DNA of 56,112 nt from Plastoroseomonas hellenica (GCF_018129085.1 NZ_JAAGBB010000041.1:1-56112); one strand, 5' to 3'; positions 25,901 to 33,797 are shown, numbered from the stretch's first letter. The notes: generated from the sequence alone by a model not told the origin. Numbers and translations are program-made.

Positions 25901-26504
25901 TCGGGGGCTTGATGCCGACCACGCCGGTATATTTGGCGTACCTGTCCCGATAGCCGCTCTCCGTGAGGAACCAGCTCAGGAATGCCTTGAGCTTGGTGTG
26001 ATCGGCGACTGCGAAGTGCCCGTAGTTCGGATCGAAGAAGTGCATGCGGTTGTCGCGCCCGTGCCGCATGGCCACGGCGTGCGCCCCGCCATCCCTCGCC
26101 AGGGTGATGCCGTAGCAGCCATAGGCCTTGGTCACGATCGAGTAGATGAAGTCGGCACTGGGCTTGGTTTCGCGCTTGGCTCGGAGACCGTCCGAGAGGC
26201 GGAGCTGCTCCGGCCGGCCGGCCGTGTCCCAGAAATCCGTCCAGTCCGGCTCGCCCTCGATTTTCGCGATATTCTGATACAGCACGGCCCTGAAGGGCGG
26301 CCATTCGCAGACATCACCGTCGACCGGGAAGGCCTTGCCCTCATATTGCATTGCGATCCAGGTGACCGAGAGGCCGATGCAGAAGCCACCCTCGGTGAGT
26401 TGCTTGATGATCGGCAGCTTCTTCATTGGAAGCTGGCCTTGATCCATCGCGAAGACCAACTGGCCACGATTCTTGGCCGTCGTCTGTACCGAGTCCCAAT
26501 CCAT
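25881..26504 (-). CDS. YopT-type (peptidase C58) cysteine protease-like protein
   Basis: The 207-residue product has the three catalytic islands of the YopT/AvrPphB family: Cys42 in GGFCIGLSVTWIA, His142 in GGAHAVAMRHG, and Asp158 in MHFFDPNYGHFAV. I believe the His-Asp spacing of 16 equals that of YopT. YopT-type proteins are mostly type III effectors or toxin domains that cleave host GTPases or kinases. No signal peptide or secretion gene is adjacent. GC is lower (57% in each of 26221-26280 and 26341-26400, against 78% at 25261-25320), suggesting acquisition. The ATG at 26504 follows GGGAGACGT. A short protein with only the protease domain could be complete. Confidence 0.72.
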   Translation of the reverse strand: MDWDSVQTTAKNRGQLVFAMDQGQLPMKKLPIIKQLTEGGFCIGLSVTWIAMQYEGKAFPVDGDVCEWPPFRAVLYQNIAKIEGEPDWTDFWDTAGRPEQLRLSDGLRAKRETKPSADFIYSIVTKAYGCYGITLARDGGAHAVAMRHGRDNRMHFFDPNYGHFAVADHTKLKAFLSWFLTESGYRDRYAKYTGVVGIKPPINAKDG

Positions 26505-26615
26505 GCCACGTCTCCCGGCCGCCTTCATGGCGATACCGAGACAATCTGGCCTATGTACGGAATTGAATCGATCTCGAAGCGAGCATCGCCGCTGATCGTG
26601 ATCCGCCTGGCCTCA

Positions 26616-26661
26616 GCGCCTGTCTCGAAATGGCGCCCCGTGACCATTTCGAGACAGGCTG
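26616..26661. mobile_element. 46-bp hairpin-forming MITE-like element
   Basis: A perfect 15-bp stem (26619-26633 with 26644-26658) and a 10-base loop make up most of the element. It is flanked by TCA at 26613-26615 and 26662-26664, and the second is the stop codon of the Bug gene on the minus strand. The ends, GCGCCTGTCTCGAAATGG and the complement CAGCCTGTCTCGAAATGG, resemble GAGCCTGTTTGGGAATGG of the element at 9522. It could also act as a transcript-ending hairpin, but no T-run follows. Confidence 0.55.
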
Positions 26662-27642
26662 TCAGTTCTCGCGGATGCGGCCGGCACGCACGAGGTCACC
26701 GATCTTCGCCCCGTCTTCAGCCAGCAGACGCCGTAGCGGCTCCGGCCCCTGCATCGTCTCGGGCGGCGGCGTAACCGCCAGGTCGTGGAAGCGGGAGAGC
26801 AGGGCGCGCCCATGCAGCGCCCGGCCCATCGCCGCGGCATAGGTGGCGACGGCGACATCCGAGGCCGCTGCCGGCGCCATCAAGGCGTACCAGACGATGC
26901 CGGGATAGTCGGCGATGCCGGTCTCCGTGAAGGTCGGCACGCCCGGCAGCTCCCGCACCCGGTCCCGGCCACCCACCGCCAGCGGCACGGCGTGGCCGCC
27001 GGCTGCGGCGGCGATGATCCCCGGCGCCAGCTCCATCGCAAGGTCGATGGTCCCGGCGGCGAGGTCCGTCATGCTTTGGCCGCCGCCGCGATAGGGAACC
27101 AGCGTCACCCGCAGGTCAGCGGCCTCGATCAGCGCGGCGGCGGCCAGATGCGTCGCGGCGCCGACGCCGGAAACGCCGAGCGTCAGCCGCGCGGGCCGCG
27201 CCCTGGCGCGCTCCATGAACTCCGCCATGCTCCTGATGCCGCTGGCGCGGCTGGCGGCGAGTGCCGCGGGCACCTCGCCGAAGATACCGACCGGCCGCAG
27301 GTCGCGCTGCGCATCGAAGCCGGGGCCGGGCAGCAGCAGCGGGGCTGCCAGCAGGATGCCCTGATTGCCGACCAGCAGGGTGCCGCCATCGACCGGTGCG
27401 CGGACCGTGCGTTGCATGCCCAGAAGCCCGCCGGCGCCGCCGACATTCTCGACGACGATGGTTCGGCCGAGCGCTTCGGCCATGGTCTGGGCGATCAGGC
27501 GGCCAAGGATGTCCGTGGTGCCGCCCGGCACCGTCGGGACGATGATGGACAGCGTGCGGTCCGGCAGATCAGCGCGGGCCGCACGCCACGGGATGGCGGA
27601 GCAGACCGCGCCGGCGCCGGCGAGCAGCATGCGACGGTGCAT
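26662..27642 (-). CDS. Bug-family substrate-binding protein
   Basis: The 326-residue periplasmic receptor has a signal peptide (MLLAGAGAVCSAIPWRAARA) and Bug motifs LSIIVPTVPGGTTDILGRLI, VVENVGGAGGLLGMQ, and GVPTFTETGIADYPG in place of the usual PTMAEAG. It follows the aconitase-like subunit genes at 51 bases on the same strand, so it probably delivers the hydroxy-carboxylate they act on. AGGAGGAAA precedes the ATG at 27642. Confidence 0.88.
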   Translation of the reverse strand: MHRRMLLAGAGAVCSAIPWRAARADLPDRTLSIIVPTVPGGTTDILGRLIAQTMAEALGRTIVVENVGGAGGLLGMQRTVRAPVDGGTLLVGNQGILLAAPLLLPGPGFDAQRDLRPVGIFGEVPAALAASRASGIRSMAEFMERARARPARLTLGVSGVGAATHLAAAALIEAADLRVTLVPYRGGGQSMTDLAAGTIDLAMELAPGIIAAAAGGHAVPLAVGGRDRVRELPGVPTFTETGIADYPGIVWYALMAPAAASDVAVATYAAAMGRALHGRALLSRFHDLAVTPPPETMQGPEPLRRLLAEDGAKIGDLVRAGRIREN

Positions 27643-27693
27643 CGGATGTTTCCTCCTGCTGCACATGAGTCTTCTTGCGGGCGCTACGCTTTT

Positions 27694-28254
27694 CTACAGG
27701 CGCGGCGCGTTCGGTCCGGCGGGCTCCGCCGCTTTCATCATCGCGAGCCGCTGGCGGAAGCTGGCTTCCCATCCACCGACCTCGATGATGGTCTGCAACC
27801 CCGGCGGCAGTGGCGGCCAGCGGCGCTCGGTGCCGCGCGTCAGGTTGCGGAACAGGCCGGTACGGAAATCGATCTCCAGCGCGTCCCCGGTCGCCGCTTC
27901 GCCGATGGCGCCCTCCGCCCGCGGCAGCATGCGGAGCCCGGCACTAACAGCATTGCGGAAGCTGCCGCCGGGCACCGATTCCGCAACCAGCCCGAGCCCG
28001 GCGCCGCGCAGCCCCAGCAAGCCCTGGATGTGGGGATTGCCCTGCGCGAAGCGGCGGCCCGCGACGATGATGTCGCCGGGACGGAACCTCGCGGCGAGCC
28101 CGGAATCGAGCTGGGCGAAGAGGTGATGGCGCAGCACCTCCGGGTCCGTCTCCCGGCGGAGCGCGAACTCGAGCGGCATCAGATCGCCATCCACCGCCAC
28201 GTCATGCCCGAAGACCCAGGCGCTGCCGCGCAGAACCCAGTTGAACGCGGTCAT
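27694..28254 (-). CDS. Aconitase/isopropylmalate isomerase-like small subunit
   Basis: The 186-residue protein has the swivel domain of LeuD and related dehydratase small subunits: WVFGHDVAVDGDLMPLEFAL near the N terminus, RPGDIIVAGRRFAQGNPHIQ and a LLGLRGAGLGLVAESV segment. Together with the large subunit it would isomerise a 2- or 3-hydroxy di- or tricarboxylate. The ATG at 28254 overlaps the large-subunit stop as ATGA. The canonical GSSR loop that helps bind substrate reads QGNPH here, hinting at a substrate other than isopropylmalate. Confidence 0.8.
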   Translation of the reverse strand: MTAFNWVLRGSAWVFGHDVAVDGDLMPLEFALRRETDPEVLRHHLFAQLDSGLAARFRPGDIIVAGRRFAQGNPHIQGLLGLRGAGLGLVAESVPGGSFRNAVSAGLRMLPRAEGAIGEAATGDALEIDFRTGLFRNLTRGTERRWPPLPPGLQTIIEVGGWEASFRQRLAMMKAAEPAGPNAPRL

Positions 28255-29516
28255 GCTGGCCATCCCAGCGCCTGGCGGGGGTCGCAGATCTCCCCGGCGA
28301 TGGCCGATGCCGCGACGGTCAGCGGCCCGGCCAGGTAGAGCGCCGCATCGGGATGGCCGAGGCGGCCCGGGTCGTTGCGCGTGCCCGTCCCGATCGAGAC
28401 CTCGCCACGCCCGACGCCGCCGATCCGCCCGCCGGCGCAGATCCCGCAGCCGGGCGCGGTGACGATGGCGCCCGCTCCCGCGAAGACCTCCAGCAGCCCC
28501 TCGCGCGCCGCCGCGGCCTGCACCGCCTGGGTCACCGGCGTGACGAAGAGGCGCACATGCGGCGCGACGCGGCGGCCGCGGAGCAGTCCGGCGGCTAGGC
28601 GCAGATCGTCCAGGAAGCCCGAGGCGCAGGAGCCGATATAGGCATGGTCGATCCGTTGGCCGGCGACTTCGCCGACCGGCACGGCGCATTCCGGCCGCGG
28701 AGGCACGGCGACCTGCGGCTCGACCGCGGAGAGGTCGAGGTCGAGCCGGGCGCGGAAGCCGGCATCCGCATCCGAGCGTGCCGCTTCCACGCCCGGCCGG
28801 TAGCGCCCGCGGAGATAGGCCTCCGTGACCGCGTCTGGCTCCGCCAGGGCCGAGCGCGCGCCCAGTTCGACGGGCGTGTTCATCAGCGTCATGCGACTGT
28901 CGATGCCGAGCGTCGCCATGGCCGGCCCGGCGAATTCGACGACGGCGTCGTCCAGCACCTGCGGATCGGCTTCGGCGATGAAGCGCTGCGCCGCGTCGCG
29001 CACCGTGACCCCGGGGGCCAGGCTGCCGCGGACCGTGACGCGGACGGTCTCCGGCACCTCGGTCCAGACGCTGCCGCAGGCCAGCAACTCCGTCACCTCG
29101 TTCAGCACATAGAGGCCAAGCGCGCCGACCGCGCCGAAATTGGTCAGGTGGATGTCGTAGCCCATGGCCAGCATGCCCGGCCCCAGGATGCCACGCTCCA
29201 CCGGGAAGACATGGCCAAGCCCCTCCCGCCCCACATCGTGGAACATGCCGAAGCGGAACCGGGCGGCTGCCTGCCGTGCCTGCGCCTGACGCAGCACGGC
29301 AGCAGGAGACGTGGCGACCGGTTCGTGATCGGTGCTGACCAGCACCCGCTCCGGCCGCTGCACCTCCGTCACGCCGAAGCGGTCGAGCGCCGCCGCGGCG
29401 TGCGTGACGTACCAGTCATGCAGGGTCACCAGGTCGGGGACCGGGTGGACGATGTCGCCCGCCGCGACGGCGCGGCCGCAAGCGCGCGACAGGATCTTCT
29501 CGGCAGCCGTGGGCAT
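28251..29516 (-). CDS. Aconitase/isopropylmalate isomerase-like large subunit
   Basis: The 421-residue protein starts MPTAAEKILSRACGRAVAAG and carries the [4Fe-4S] ligands of the LeuC/homoaconitase family: IGSCASGFLDDLRLAAGLL and APGCGICAGG, with a further cysteine candidate earlier. Other family segments are VLVSTDHEPVATSP and EFAGPAMATLGIDSRMTLMN. It diverges from an IclR regulator and is coupled to the small subunit. No leuB or leuA is near, so I read it as a catabolic hydro-lyase rather than the leucine enzyme. Confidence 0.83.
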   Translation of the reverse strand: MPTAAEKILSRACGRAVAAGDIVHPVPDLVTLHDWYVTHAAAALDRFGVTEVQRPERVLVSTDHEPVATSPAAVLRQAQARQAAARFRFGMFHDVGREGLGHVFPVERGILGPGMLAMGYDIHLTNFGAVGALGLYVLNEVTELLACGSVWTEVPETVRVTVRGSLAPGVTVRDAAQRFIAEADPQVLDDAVVEFAGPAMATLGIDSRMTLMNTPVELGARSALAEPDAVTEAYLRGRYRPGVEAARSDADAGFRARLDLDLSAVEPQVAVPPRPECAVPVGEVAGQRIDHAYIGSCASGFLDDLRLAAGLLRGRRVAPHVRLFVTPVTQAVQAAAAREGLLEVFAGAGAIVTAPGCGICAGGRIGGVGRGEVSIGTGTRNDPGRLGHPDAALYLAGPLTVAASAIAGEICDPRQALGWPA

Positions 29517-29569
29517 GGCTCCTCCCGGGGCGATAGCCTGCCCTTACTGCCGCAGGGCCTGGCCCCAGT

Positions 29570-29596
29570 CAAGAACTAAGTTCTTGTATGAGAACT
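29570..29596. promoter_or_regulatory. Overlapping dyads, probable IclR operator
   Basis: CAAGAAC-TAA-GTTCTTG (29570-29586) is a perfect 7+3+7 dyad, and AGTTCT-TGTATG-AGAACT (29579-29596) is a second perfect dyad sharing its half-site. The second includes the regulator's ATG at 29588. A 17-base match, GTTCTCGAATGAGAATT, occurs at 31067-31083 upstream of the RraA-like gene. This suits autoregulation and control of the divergent dehydratase operon. Confidence 0.6.
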
Positions 29597-30421
29597 ACCG
29601 CCCCGCCCAGGCTACGGCGGCGGGTCGCTCGACAGGCGCCGGAGAAGGCGGTAGCAGGCGATGTGGCCAAGTCCGCCCTGCGCGTTCTCGAGATCCTGCA
29701 ATTCGTCGCCGCCCAGAATGGCAGCGCGACCCACACGGACATCGCGCGGGGGCTGCGTATCCCGAAGAGCAGCCTTACCTCGCTGCTGGCGGACCTGCAG
29801 GCCGCGGGCTACGTGACCATGGAAGCGGCGACCGGGCGCTATTCCCTGGCATCCCAGGTCCTGGTCCTGTCGCAGGCCTATCTGCGGAAGCTCAACATCG
29901 TCCGGGCCGGCGCGCCGATCGTCGAGGCGCTGTTCCGGCGGCTGGGCGAGTTCGTGGCCCTGGCCGTCCCGAAAGGCGACGAACACATCGTCGTCGCCGC
30001 GGAGGCGCCGAGCGGCCCCCTGGCACATTCGCTGCAGATCGGCGAACGCGGCCCGATGCATTGCACCGCGACCGGAAAGGCGATCCTGGCCTTCCTCCCG
30101 GAGCAGGAGGCCGAGGATTGGCTGACCCGGATGCCGCGCCCCAAGGCCACGCCGCATACCCGCGTCACCGTGCCGGAGATCATGGAGGATCTGCGCCAGG
30201 TCCGTGCCAGCGGCATCGGCCTGGTCCGGGAGGAGGCGATCCTCGGCATCACCGCCATCGCGGCCCCGGTCTTCAACATCGCCGGCCGGCCGATCGCAGC
30301 GCTCTCGGCCGCCGGCGCCAGCGCCCGCTTCACCTCCCGGCGGGAGGCCGAGGTCGCGCAGGCCGTGCGTGAGGCCGCCGCAGCGCTATCCACCGAGCTC
30401 GGCTGGCGGCCGCTCGGTTGA
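29588..30421 (+). CDS. IclR-family transcriptional regulator
   Basis: The 277-residue protein has the winged-helix domain (SALRVLEILQFVAAQNGSAT, then HTDIARGLRIPKSSLTSLLA as recognition helix region, then VTMEAATGRYSLAS). The ligand domain follows, with RGPMHCTATGKAILAFLP and AILGITAIAAPVFNIAGRP. The ATG at 29588 lies within an operator-like dyad, so the transcript may be nearly leaderless; a GTG at 29663 is an alternative. It diverges from the aconitase-like operon and probably also controls the RraA-like gene convergent to it. Confidence 0.9.
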   Translation: MRTTAPPRLRRRVARQAPEKAVAGDVAKSALRVLEILQFVAAQNGSATHTDIARGLRIPKSSLTSLLADLQAAGYVTMEAATGRYSLASQVLVLSQAYLRKLNIVRAGAPIVEALFRRLGEFVALAVPKGDEHIVVAAEAPSGPLAHSLQIGERGPMHCTATGKAILAFLPEQEAEDWLTRMPRPKATPHTRVTVPEIMEDLRQVRASGIGLVREEAILGITAIAAPVFNIAGRPIAALSAAGASARFTSRREAEVAQAVREAAAALSTELGWRPLG

Positions 30422-30444
30422 GCGGGAGCCGCGGCCACGGCGCT

Positions 30445-31050
30445 TCAGCGGAACCCCTGCAGGTCCCGGAAATCCGCGCCAGCCTCGATCTCCAGATCCA
30501 GCGCCGCCTCCTTGGCGGCCTGTCGTTCAGCGAGCGGCAGCAGGCCCGCGGCATCCTCCGCGGGAATGACGACCACGCCGTCCTCATCCGCAGAGACCAG
30601 ATCGCCGGGACGGATCACGGCGCCACCCACCGAAACCGGCTCCCCGAACCAACCGGGATGATTCTTGACCGCGCCGCGGACCGCGGCGCCGGCTGCGAAG
30701 ACCGGCCAGCCGAGCGCGCGGATCTCGACCGTGTCGCGGACCGCCCCATCCGTCAGGACGCCCGCGACACCGCGACGCATCGCCGCCCTGGTCGAGCTTC
30801 CGCCCCAGACCGTGCTGCGGTGCGTCCCGCCGGCCGCGATCACGATCACGGATCCGGCCGGCGCGATGGCGGCCGCGACCAGCGCAGCACGGCTGTCCCC
30901 GATATGGCAGCGCACCGTGAAGGCGGGGCCGAACAGGCGGGCGGCGCCGACGGCGCGCAAGGCGGGCTCGAGATCCCCGCGCTTGCCCATGGCCTCGTAG
31001 AGCGTCGCGGCCGCGAAGCGGCTGAGCGGGTGGGCCGGGATGGTCTCCAT
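30445..31050 (-). CDS. RraA-like aldolase/dimethylmenaquinone methyltransferase-fold protein
   Basis: The 201-residue product has the RraA/HMG aldolase core: GSVIVIAAGGTHRSTVWGGS, then GVAGVLTDGAVRDTVEI, whose Arg-Asp pair is used with a divalent metal by 4-hydroxy-4-methyl-2-oxoglutarate aldolases. The C-terminal IRPGDLVSADEDGVVVIP is typical. Such enzymes cleave oxo-acid aldols to pyruvate. Its promoter carries the same dyad as the IclR gene, so it probably belongs to the aconitase-like pathway. It is not necessarily an RNase E regulator. Confidence 0.83.
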   Translation of the reverse strand: METIPAHPLSRFAAATLYEAMGKRGDLEPALRAVGAARLFGPAFTVRCHIGDSRAALVAAAIAPAGSVIVIAAGGTHRSTVWGGSSTRAAMRRGVAGVLTDGAVRDTVEIRALGWPVFAAGAAVRGAVKNHPGWFGEPVSVGGAVIRPGDLVSADEDGVVVIPAEDAAGLLPLAERQAAKEAALDLEIEAGADFRDLQGFR

Positions 31051-31066
31051 TCGGGCATTCCCTTTT

Positions 31067-31097
31067 GTTCTCGAATGAGAATTTAGTTCATAAATTC
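31067..31097 (-). promoter_or_regulatory. Operator pair upstream of the RraA-like gene
   Basis: GTTCTCGAATGAGAATT at 31067-31083 matches 14 of 17 bases of the dyad at 29580-29596. It overlaps a second perfect dyad, GAATTTA-GTTCA-TAAATTC at 31079-31097. Both are AT-rich compared with their surroundings and lie 17-47 bases upstream of the start codon at 31050. Confidence 0.55.
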
Positions 31098-31140
31098 TGC
31101 AAAGGCGAGCTTGCCCGGCCCCGGCCGAAGCCGCCGCCCC

Positions 31141-32019
31141 CTATACCCGCTTCGCCGAGAACAACAGCGCCAGACCGATCAGCGTCACCAGCCCGCCCAG
31201 GATGTCGCCGGGCAGCAGTCGCTCCGACAGTAGTGCCCAGCCGAGCAGGGCGGCGACGGGCGGTGAAAGGAGCTGCAGCGCGGCGGCGGTCGAGGGCGGC
31301 AGGCGCTTCATCAGGGTGAAGAAGAGCGCATAGCCGGCGAGGCCGACCACGAGGATCGACCAGGCCATCCCCGCAGCCGCCGTCAGGCTGATGGCGGCTG
31401 GCGCCGGCCCCTCCACGAGCCAGGCCACCGGCAGCAGCACAAGCCCGGCGGTCATGCTTTGCCCAAGGGTCGAGGTCCAGGCGTCGACGCGGCCGCGCAC
31501 CTGGGCATAGGCCAGGATGCCGATCGCCTGCGACAGGGCCCCGGCGATCGAAAGCAGGATGCCGGTGGTCTCGGCCGCCGACAGCCCGCCCGCCGCGCGC
31601 CAGTAGCCCAGCAGCGCGACGCCGATCCAGCCGAGCGCCAGCCCCGCCCAGGCGCGCGGCGTCAGCCGCCGCCCGAAGAAGATCCGCTCCCCGGCCGCGA
31701 CGAAGAGCGGCGCCGTCGCGGAGATCAGGGCCACAAGGCCGGAAGGCGTGGTCGCCAAGGCGAACCAGCCGCAACCCAGATAGCCGCCGGTGCCGAAGGC
31801 GCCCATCAGCGCCAGCCGCCCGGCATCGCCCCGCCGCGGCAGCCGGATGCGCCCGCGCAGCCCGAGGATGATGGCGGCGACCAGCGGCGCGGTGAGCAGG
31901 AAGCGGATCGCCAGCGCCCAAAGCGCCGGCCATTCCAGGACGACGAAGCGGGCCGAGGTGAAGGCCGAGGACCAGATGAGGACGAAGAGACCGGCGAGGG
32001 CGATATTGCCGGGGCTCAC
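31141..32019 (-). CDS. EamA-family (drug/metabolite) transporter
   Basis: The 292-residue membrane protein has about ten transmembrane helices in two EamA repeats. They begin [20 protein letters not shown] and, in the second half, [20 protein letters not shown], and end [19 protein letters not shown]. The family exports metabolites or amino acids across the inner membrane. The GTG start at 32019 overlaps the folD stop (GTGA). A frame running through folD to 32883 is not a fusion but the antisense-like alternative frame. Its substrate is unknown. Confidence 0.87.
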   Translation of the reverse strand: MSPGNIALAGLFVLIWSSAFTSARFVVLEWPALWALAIRFLLTAPLVAAIILGLRGRIRLPRRGDAGRLALMGAFGTGGYLGCGWFALATTPSGLVALISATAPLFVAAGERIFFGRRLTPRAWAGLALGWIGVALLGYWRAAGGLSAAETTGILLSIAGALSQAIGILAYAQVRGRVDAWTSTLGQSMTAGLVLLPVAWLVEGPAPAAISLTAAAGMAWSILVVGLAGYALFFTLMKRLPPSTAAALQLLSPPVAALLGWALLSERLLPGDILGGLVTLIGLALLFSAKRV

Positions 32020-32861
32020 GCCCCGCGCCGCACCAGCGCGGCCTCCAGCGTGTTCTCGAGCAGGCAGGCGATGGTCATGGGCCCGACGCCGCCCGGCACC
32101 GGGGTAATGGCGCCAGCATGGCCGGCAGCCTCGGCGAAGGCCACGTCGCCGGTCAGCTTGCCGTCCGTGCCGCGATTGATGCCGACGTCGATGACGGTGG
32201 CGCCCGGCGCGACCCAGTCGCCACGCACCAGCCCGGCGCGGCCGACGGCGGCGATGACGATGTCGGCGCGGCGGCATTCGGCGGCCAGGTCCCGGCTGCG
32301 CGAATGCGCCATGGTGACCGTGGCATCCGCCGCCAGCAGCAGCGCCCCCATCGGCCGGCCGACCAGCACCGACCGGCCCAGCACGATCGCCCGGGCGCCG
32401 GACACCGGCACCCCCGCCTCGGCCAGCAGATGCATGACGCCCTTGGGCGTGCAGGGTGTCAGCCCAGGCTTGCCGGCGGCCAGCAGCCCGGCATTGATCG
32501 GGTGCAGCCCGTCCACATCCTTGGCCGGATCCAGCGCGAGGATCGCACGCTCGGGGTGGATCTGCACGGGCAGCGGCAGTTGCAGCAGGATGCCGTCGAC
32601 CGCCGGATCGGCGTTCAGCCCGGCGATCACACCTAGCAGTTCGGCTTCCGAAGTCGCTTCCGGCAACACGATGGTGGCGCTGTCGAAGCCCACTTCCCTG
32701 GCCGCGCGATCCTTGTTGCGGACATAGACGACGCTGGCCGGATCCTCGCCCACGCGCACTACGCGGAGGCCGGGGCGGAAGCCCAGCATGGCGACGCGCG
32801 CGGCGAGCCCCGTGCGCAGCCGGGCGGCGATCGCCTTGCCGTCGATGATCCGAGCAGTCAT
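32016..32861 (-). CDS. folD: Bifunctional methylenetetrahydrofolate dehydrogenase/cyclohydrolase
   Basis: The 281-residue enzyme has FolD signatures: [20 protein letters not shown] with the conserved Tyr and Lys, [34 protein letters not shown], and the dinucleotide loop [19 protein letters not shown]. It interconverts methylene-, methenyl- and formyl-tetrahydrofolate. The ATG at 32861 overlaps the DUF167 stop (ATGA). The yggT-DUF167-folD order is widespread in Rhodospirillales. Confidence 0.96.
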   Translation of the reverse strand: MTARIIDGKAIAARLRTGLAARVAMLGFRPGLRVVRVGEDPASVVYVRNKDRAAREVGFDSATIVLPEATSEAELLGVIAGLNADPAVDGILLQLPLPVQIHPERAILALDPAKDVDGLHPINAGLLAAGKPGLTPCTPKGVMHLLAEAGVPVSGARAIVLGRSVLVGRPMGALLLAADATVTMAHSRSRDLAAECRRADIVIAAVGRAGLVRGDWVAPGATVIDVGINRGTDGKLTGDVAFAEAAGHAGAITPVPGGVGPMTIACLLENTLEAALVRRGA

Positions 32862-33193
32862 GCAAGGCCCTCCAGTCGGGCAATCAAAGCGGGCGCGTCG
32901 CCCGCGACGTGCAACAGCTTCTCGCGCGCCGCGGCCCCCTGGCGCAGCGCGACGGCTGAAGCCGGCACGCCGAGCGCGCGGGCGATCGCGGCGCAGACCG
33001 CGTCATTGGCGCGGCCATCCTCGGCCGCCTCGGTCACCGCCACGCGCAGCCGGGCGCCGTCAACGGCAGGTGCGAGACCACCCACCGCCGCGCGGCGCGC
33101 GCGAGGCTGCGCCTTGACGCGCAGCGTCACGCCATCCGTGTCCGGTCGCCAAGCTCCGCGCCCTTCGGCGCTCCGGTCATCGAGCGCGCTCAA
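32858..33193 (-). CDS. DUF167 (YggU) family protein
   Basis: The 111-residue product has the YggU core: [40 protein letters not shown] and [20 protein letters not shown]. The family has a small alpha/beta fold and no known reaction. The TTG at 33193 overlaps the yggT stop as TTGA and is the best start, but its first ~20 codons fall in a hairpin repeat. A GTG at 33130, just before the conserved core, is the alternative. It is coupled to folD downstream. Confidence 0.8.
   Translation of the reverse strand: MSALDDRSAEGRGAWRPDTDGVTLRVKAQPRARRAAVGGLAPAVDGARLRVAVTEAAEDGRANDAVCAAIARALGVPASAVALRQGAAAREKLLHVAGDAPALIARLEGLA
33137..33192 (-). repeat. Hairpin repeat directly after the yggT stop (family 1, copy d)
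   Basis: On the minus strand it begins with the yggT TGA and continues GCGCGCTCGATGACCGGAG, with the inner hairpin GCGCC-GAAG-GGCGC (33171-33158) and an ending GGCGACCGGAC. Compared with the copies at 48262 and 22486 the inner stem has changed on both sides (GGGCC/GGCCC to GCGCC/GGCGC). It lies inside the predicted DUF167 reading frame and supplies its first residues. Confidence 0.5.
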
Positions 33194-33495
33194 ACACCCA
33201 CGCCGCTGCGCAGGATGGCGACATAGACCTCCTGCAGCAGGATGCGCAGCGCCTGCAGCAACAGGATGAGGATCACGGGCGAGATGTCGATGCCGCCGAG
33301 ATTGGGCAGGAAGCGTCGGATCGGCCGCAGCGCGGGCTCGGTGATCCGGTAGAAGAAGTCGGCGATGGTCCAGACCAGCCGGTTGCGGGTGTCGAGGATG
33401 TTGAAGGCGATCAACAGCGACAGGACGGCCGAGATGATCAGCGCCCAGACATAGAGCGAGATCGCGGTATCCAAGAGCCAGAACAGAGCGCGCAT
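33190..33495 (-). CDS. YggT-family inner-membrane protein
   Basis: The 101-residue protein has two hydrophobic segments, ALFWLLDTAISLYVWALIIS to about residue 31 and a C-terminal ISPVILILLLQALRILLQEV. Between them is the family motif RITEPALRPIRRFLPNLGGI. YggT proteins are small membrane proteins linked to osmotic tolerance and, in other lineages, to cell division; the mechanism is unknown. It is the first gene of the yggT-DUF167-folD-EamA unit. Confidence 0.9.
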   Translation of the reverse strand: MRALFWLLDTAISLYVWALIISAVLSLLIAFNILDTRNRLVWTIADFFYRITEPALRPIRRFLPNLGGIDISPVILILLLQALRILLQEVYVAILRSGVGV

Positions 33496-33527
33496 CGGTC
33501 ATCCCTTGCCGGTCGCGCCGGAAGCTA

Positions 33528-33574
33528 GAGCAGATCCCGTCCGGGTGGAATCACCCGGGCGGGTGAAGATGCTC
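33528..33574. repeat. Long interrupted palindrome (GAGCA...TGCTC type)
   Basis: The arms are GAGCA (33528-33532), CCCG (33536-33539) and CCGGGTG (33541-33547), matched by CACCCGG (33552-33558), CGGG (33560-33563) and TGCTC (33570-33574). It lies 33 bases upstream of yggT in the 226-base space before the tRNA gene. The AGAGCA start recalls short palindromic repeats common in alphaproteobacterial intergenic regions and the repeat at 43648. Confidence 0.55.
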
Positions 33575-33721
33575 GCAAAAACAAATGACCAGCGTGGTTG
33601 GAGCGCAGCGGAGGCCGCGCTGGTAGCGGGCGGCGAACGGGGCAAGGCGGCTTGACTTCGCCCGGGGGCGCGGGCATACGGCGCGCCTCGCGGGACGTGG
33701 TTGTCCGGCGCCGGTTGGCGC

Positions 33722-33797
33722 GGGGCTGTAGCTCAGTTGGTAGAGCGCCTCGTTCGCAATGAGGAGGTCAGGGGTTCGATTCCCCTCAGCTCCACCA
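33722..33797 (+). tRNA. tRNA-Ala, anticodon CGC
   Basis: The 76-base gene folds as a cloverleaf with an encoded CCA (33795-33797). The acceptor stem is GGGGCTG/CAGCTCC with the G3-U70 wobble that identifies alanine tRNAs, the D arm GCTC-AGTTGGTA-GAGC, the anticodon arm CCTCG-TTCGCAA-TGAGG, and the T arm AGGGG-TTCGATT-CCCCT. The anticodon CGC reads GCG codons, which are frequent in this genome. No integrase or attachment repeat is seen next to it. Confidence 0.97.

Noticed and set aside
31141-32883. Apparent 580-residue fusion protein ending in the EamA transporter
   Set aside because: The N-terminal half is a shadow frame of folD; the GTGA overlap at 32019 marks a separate gene.
33722-33797. 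tRNA-Ala as an integration site for a genomic island
   Set aside because: No integrase, no repeat of the tRNA 3' end and no obvious base-composition change were seen next to it.
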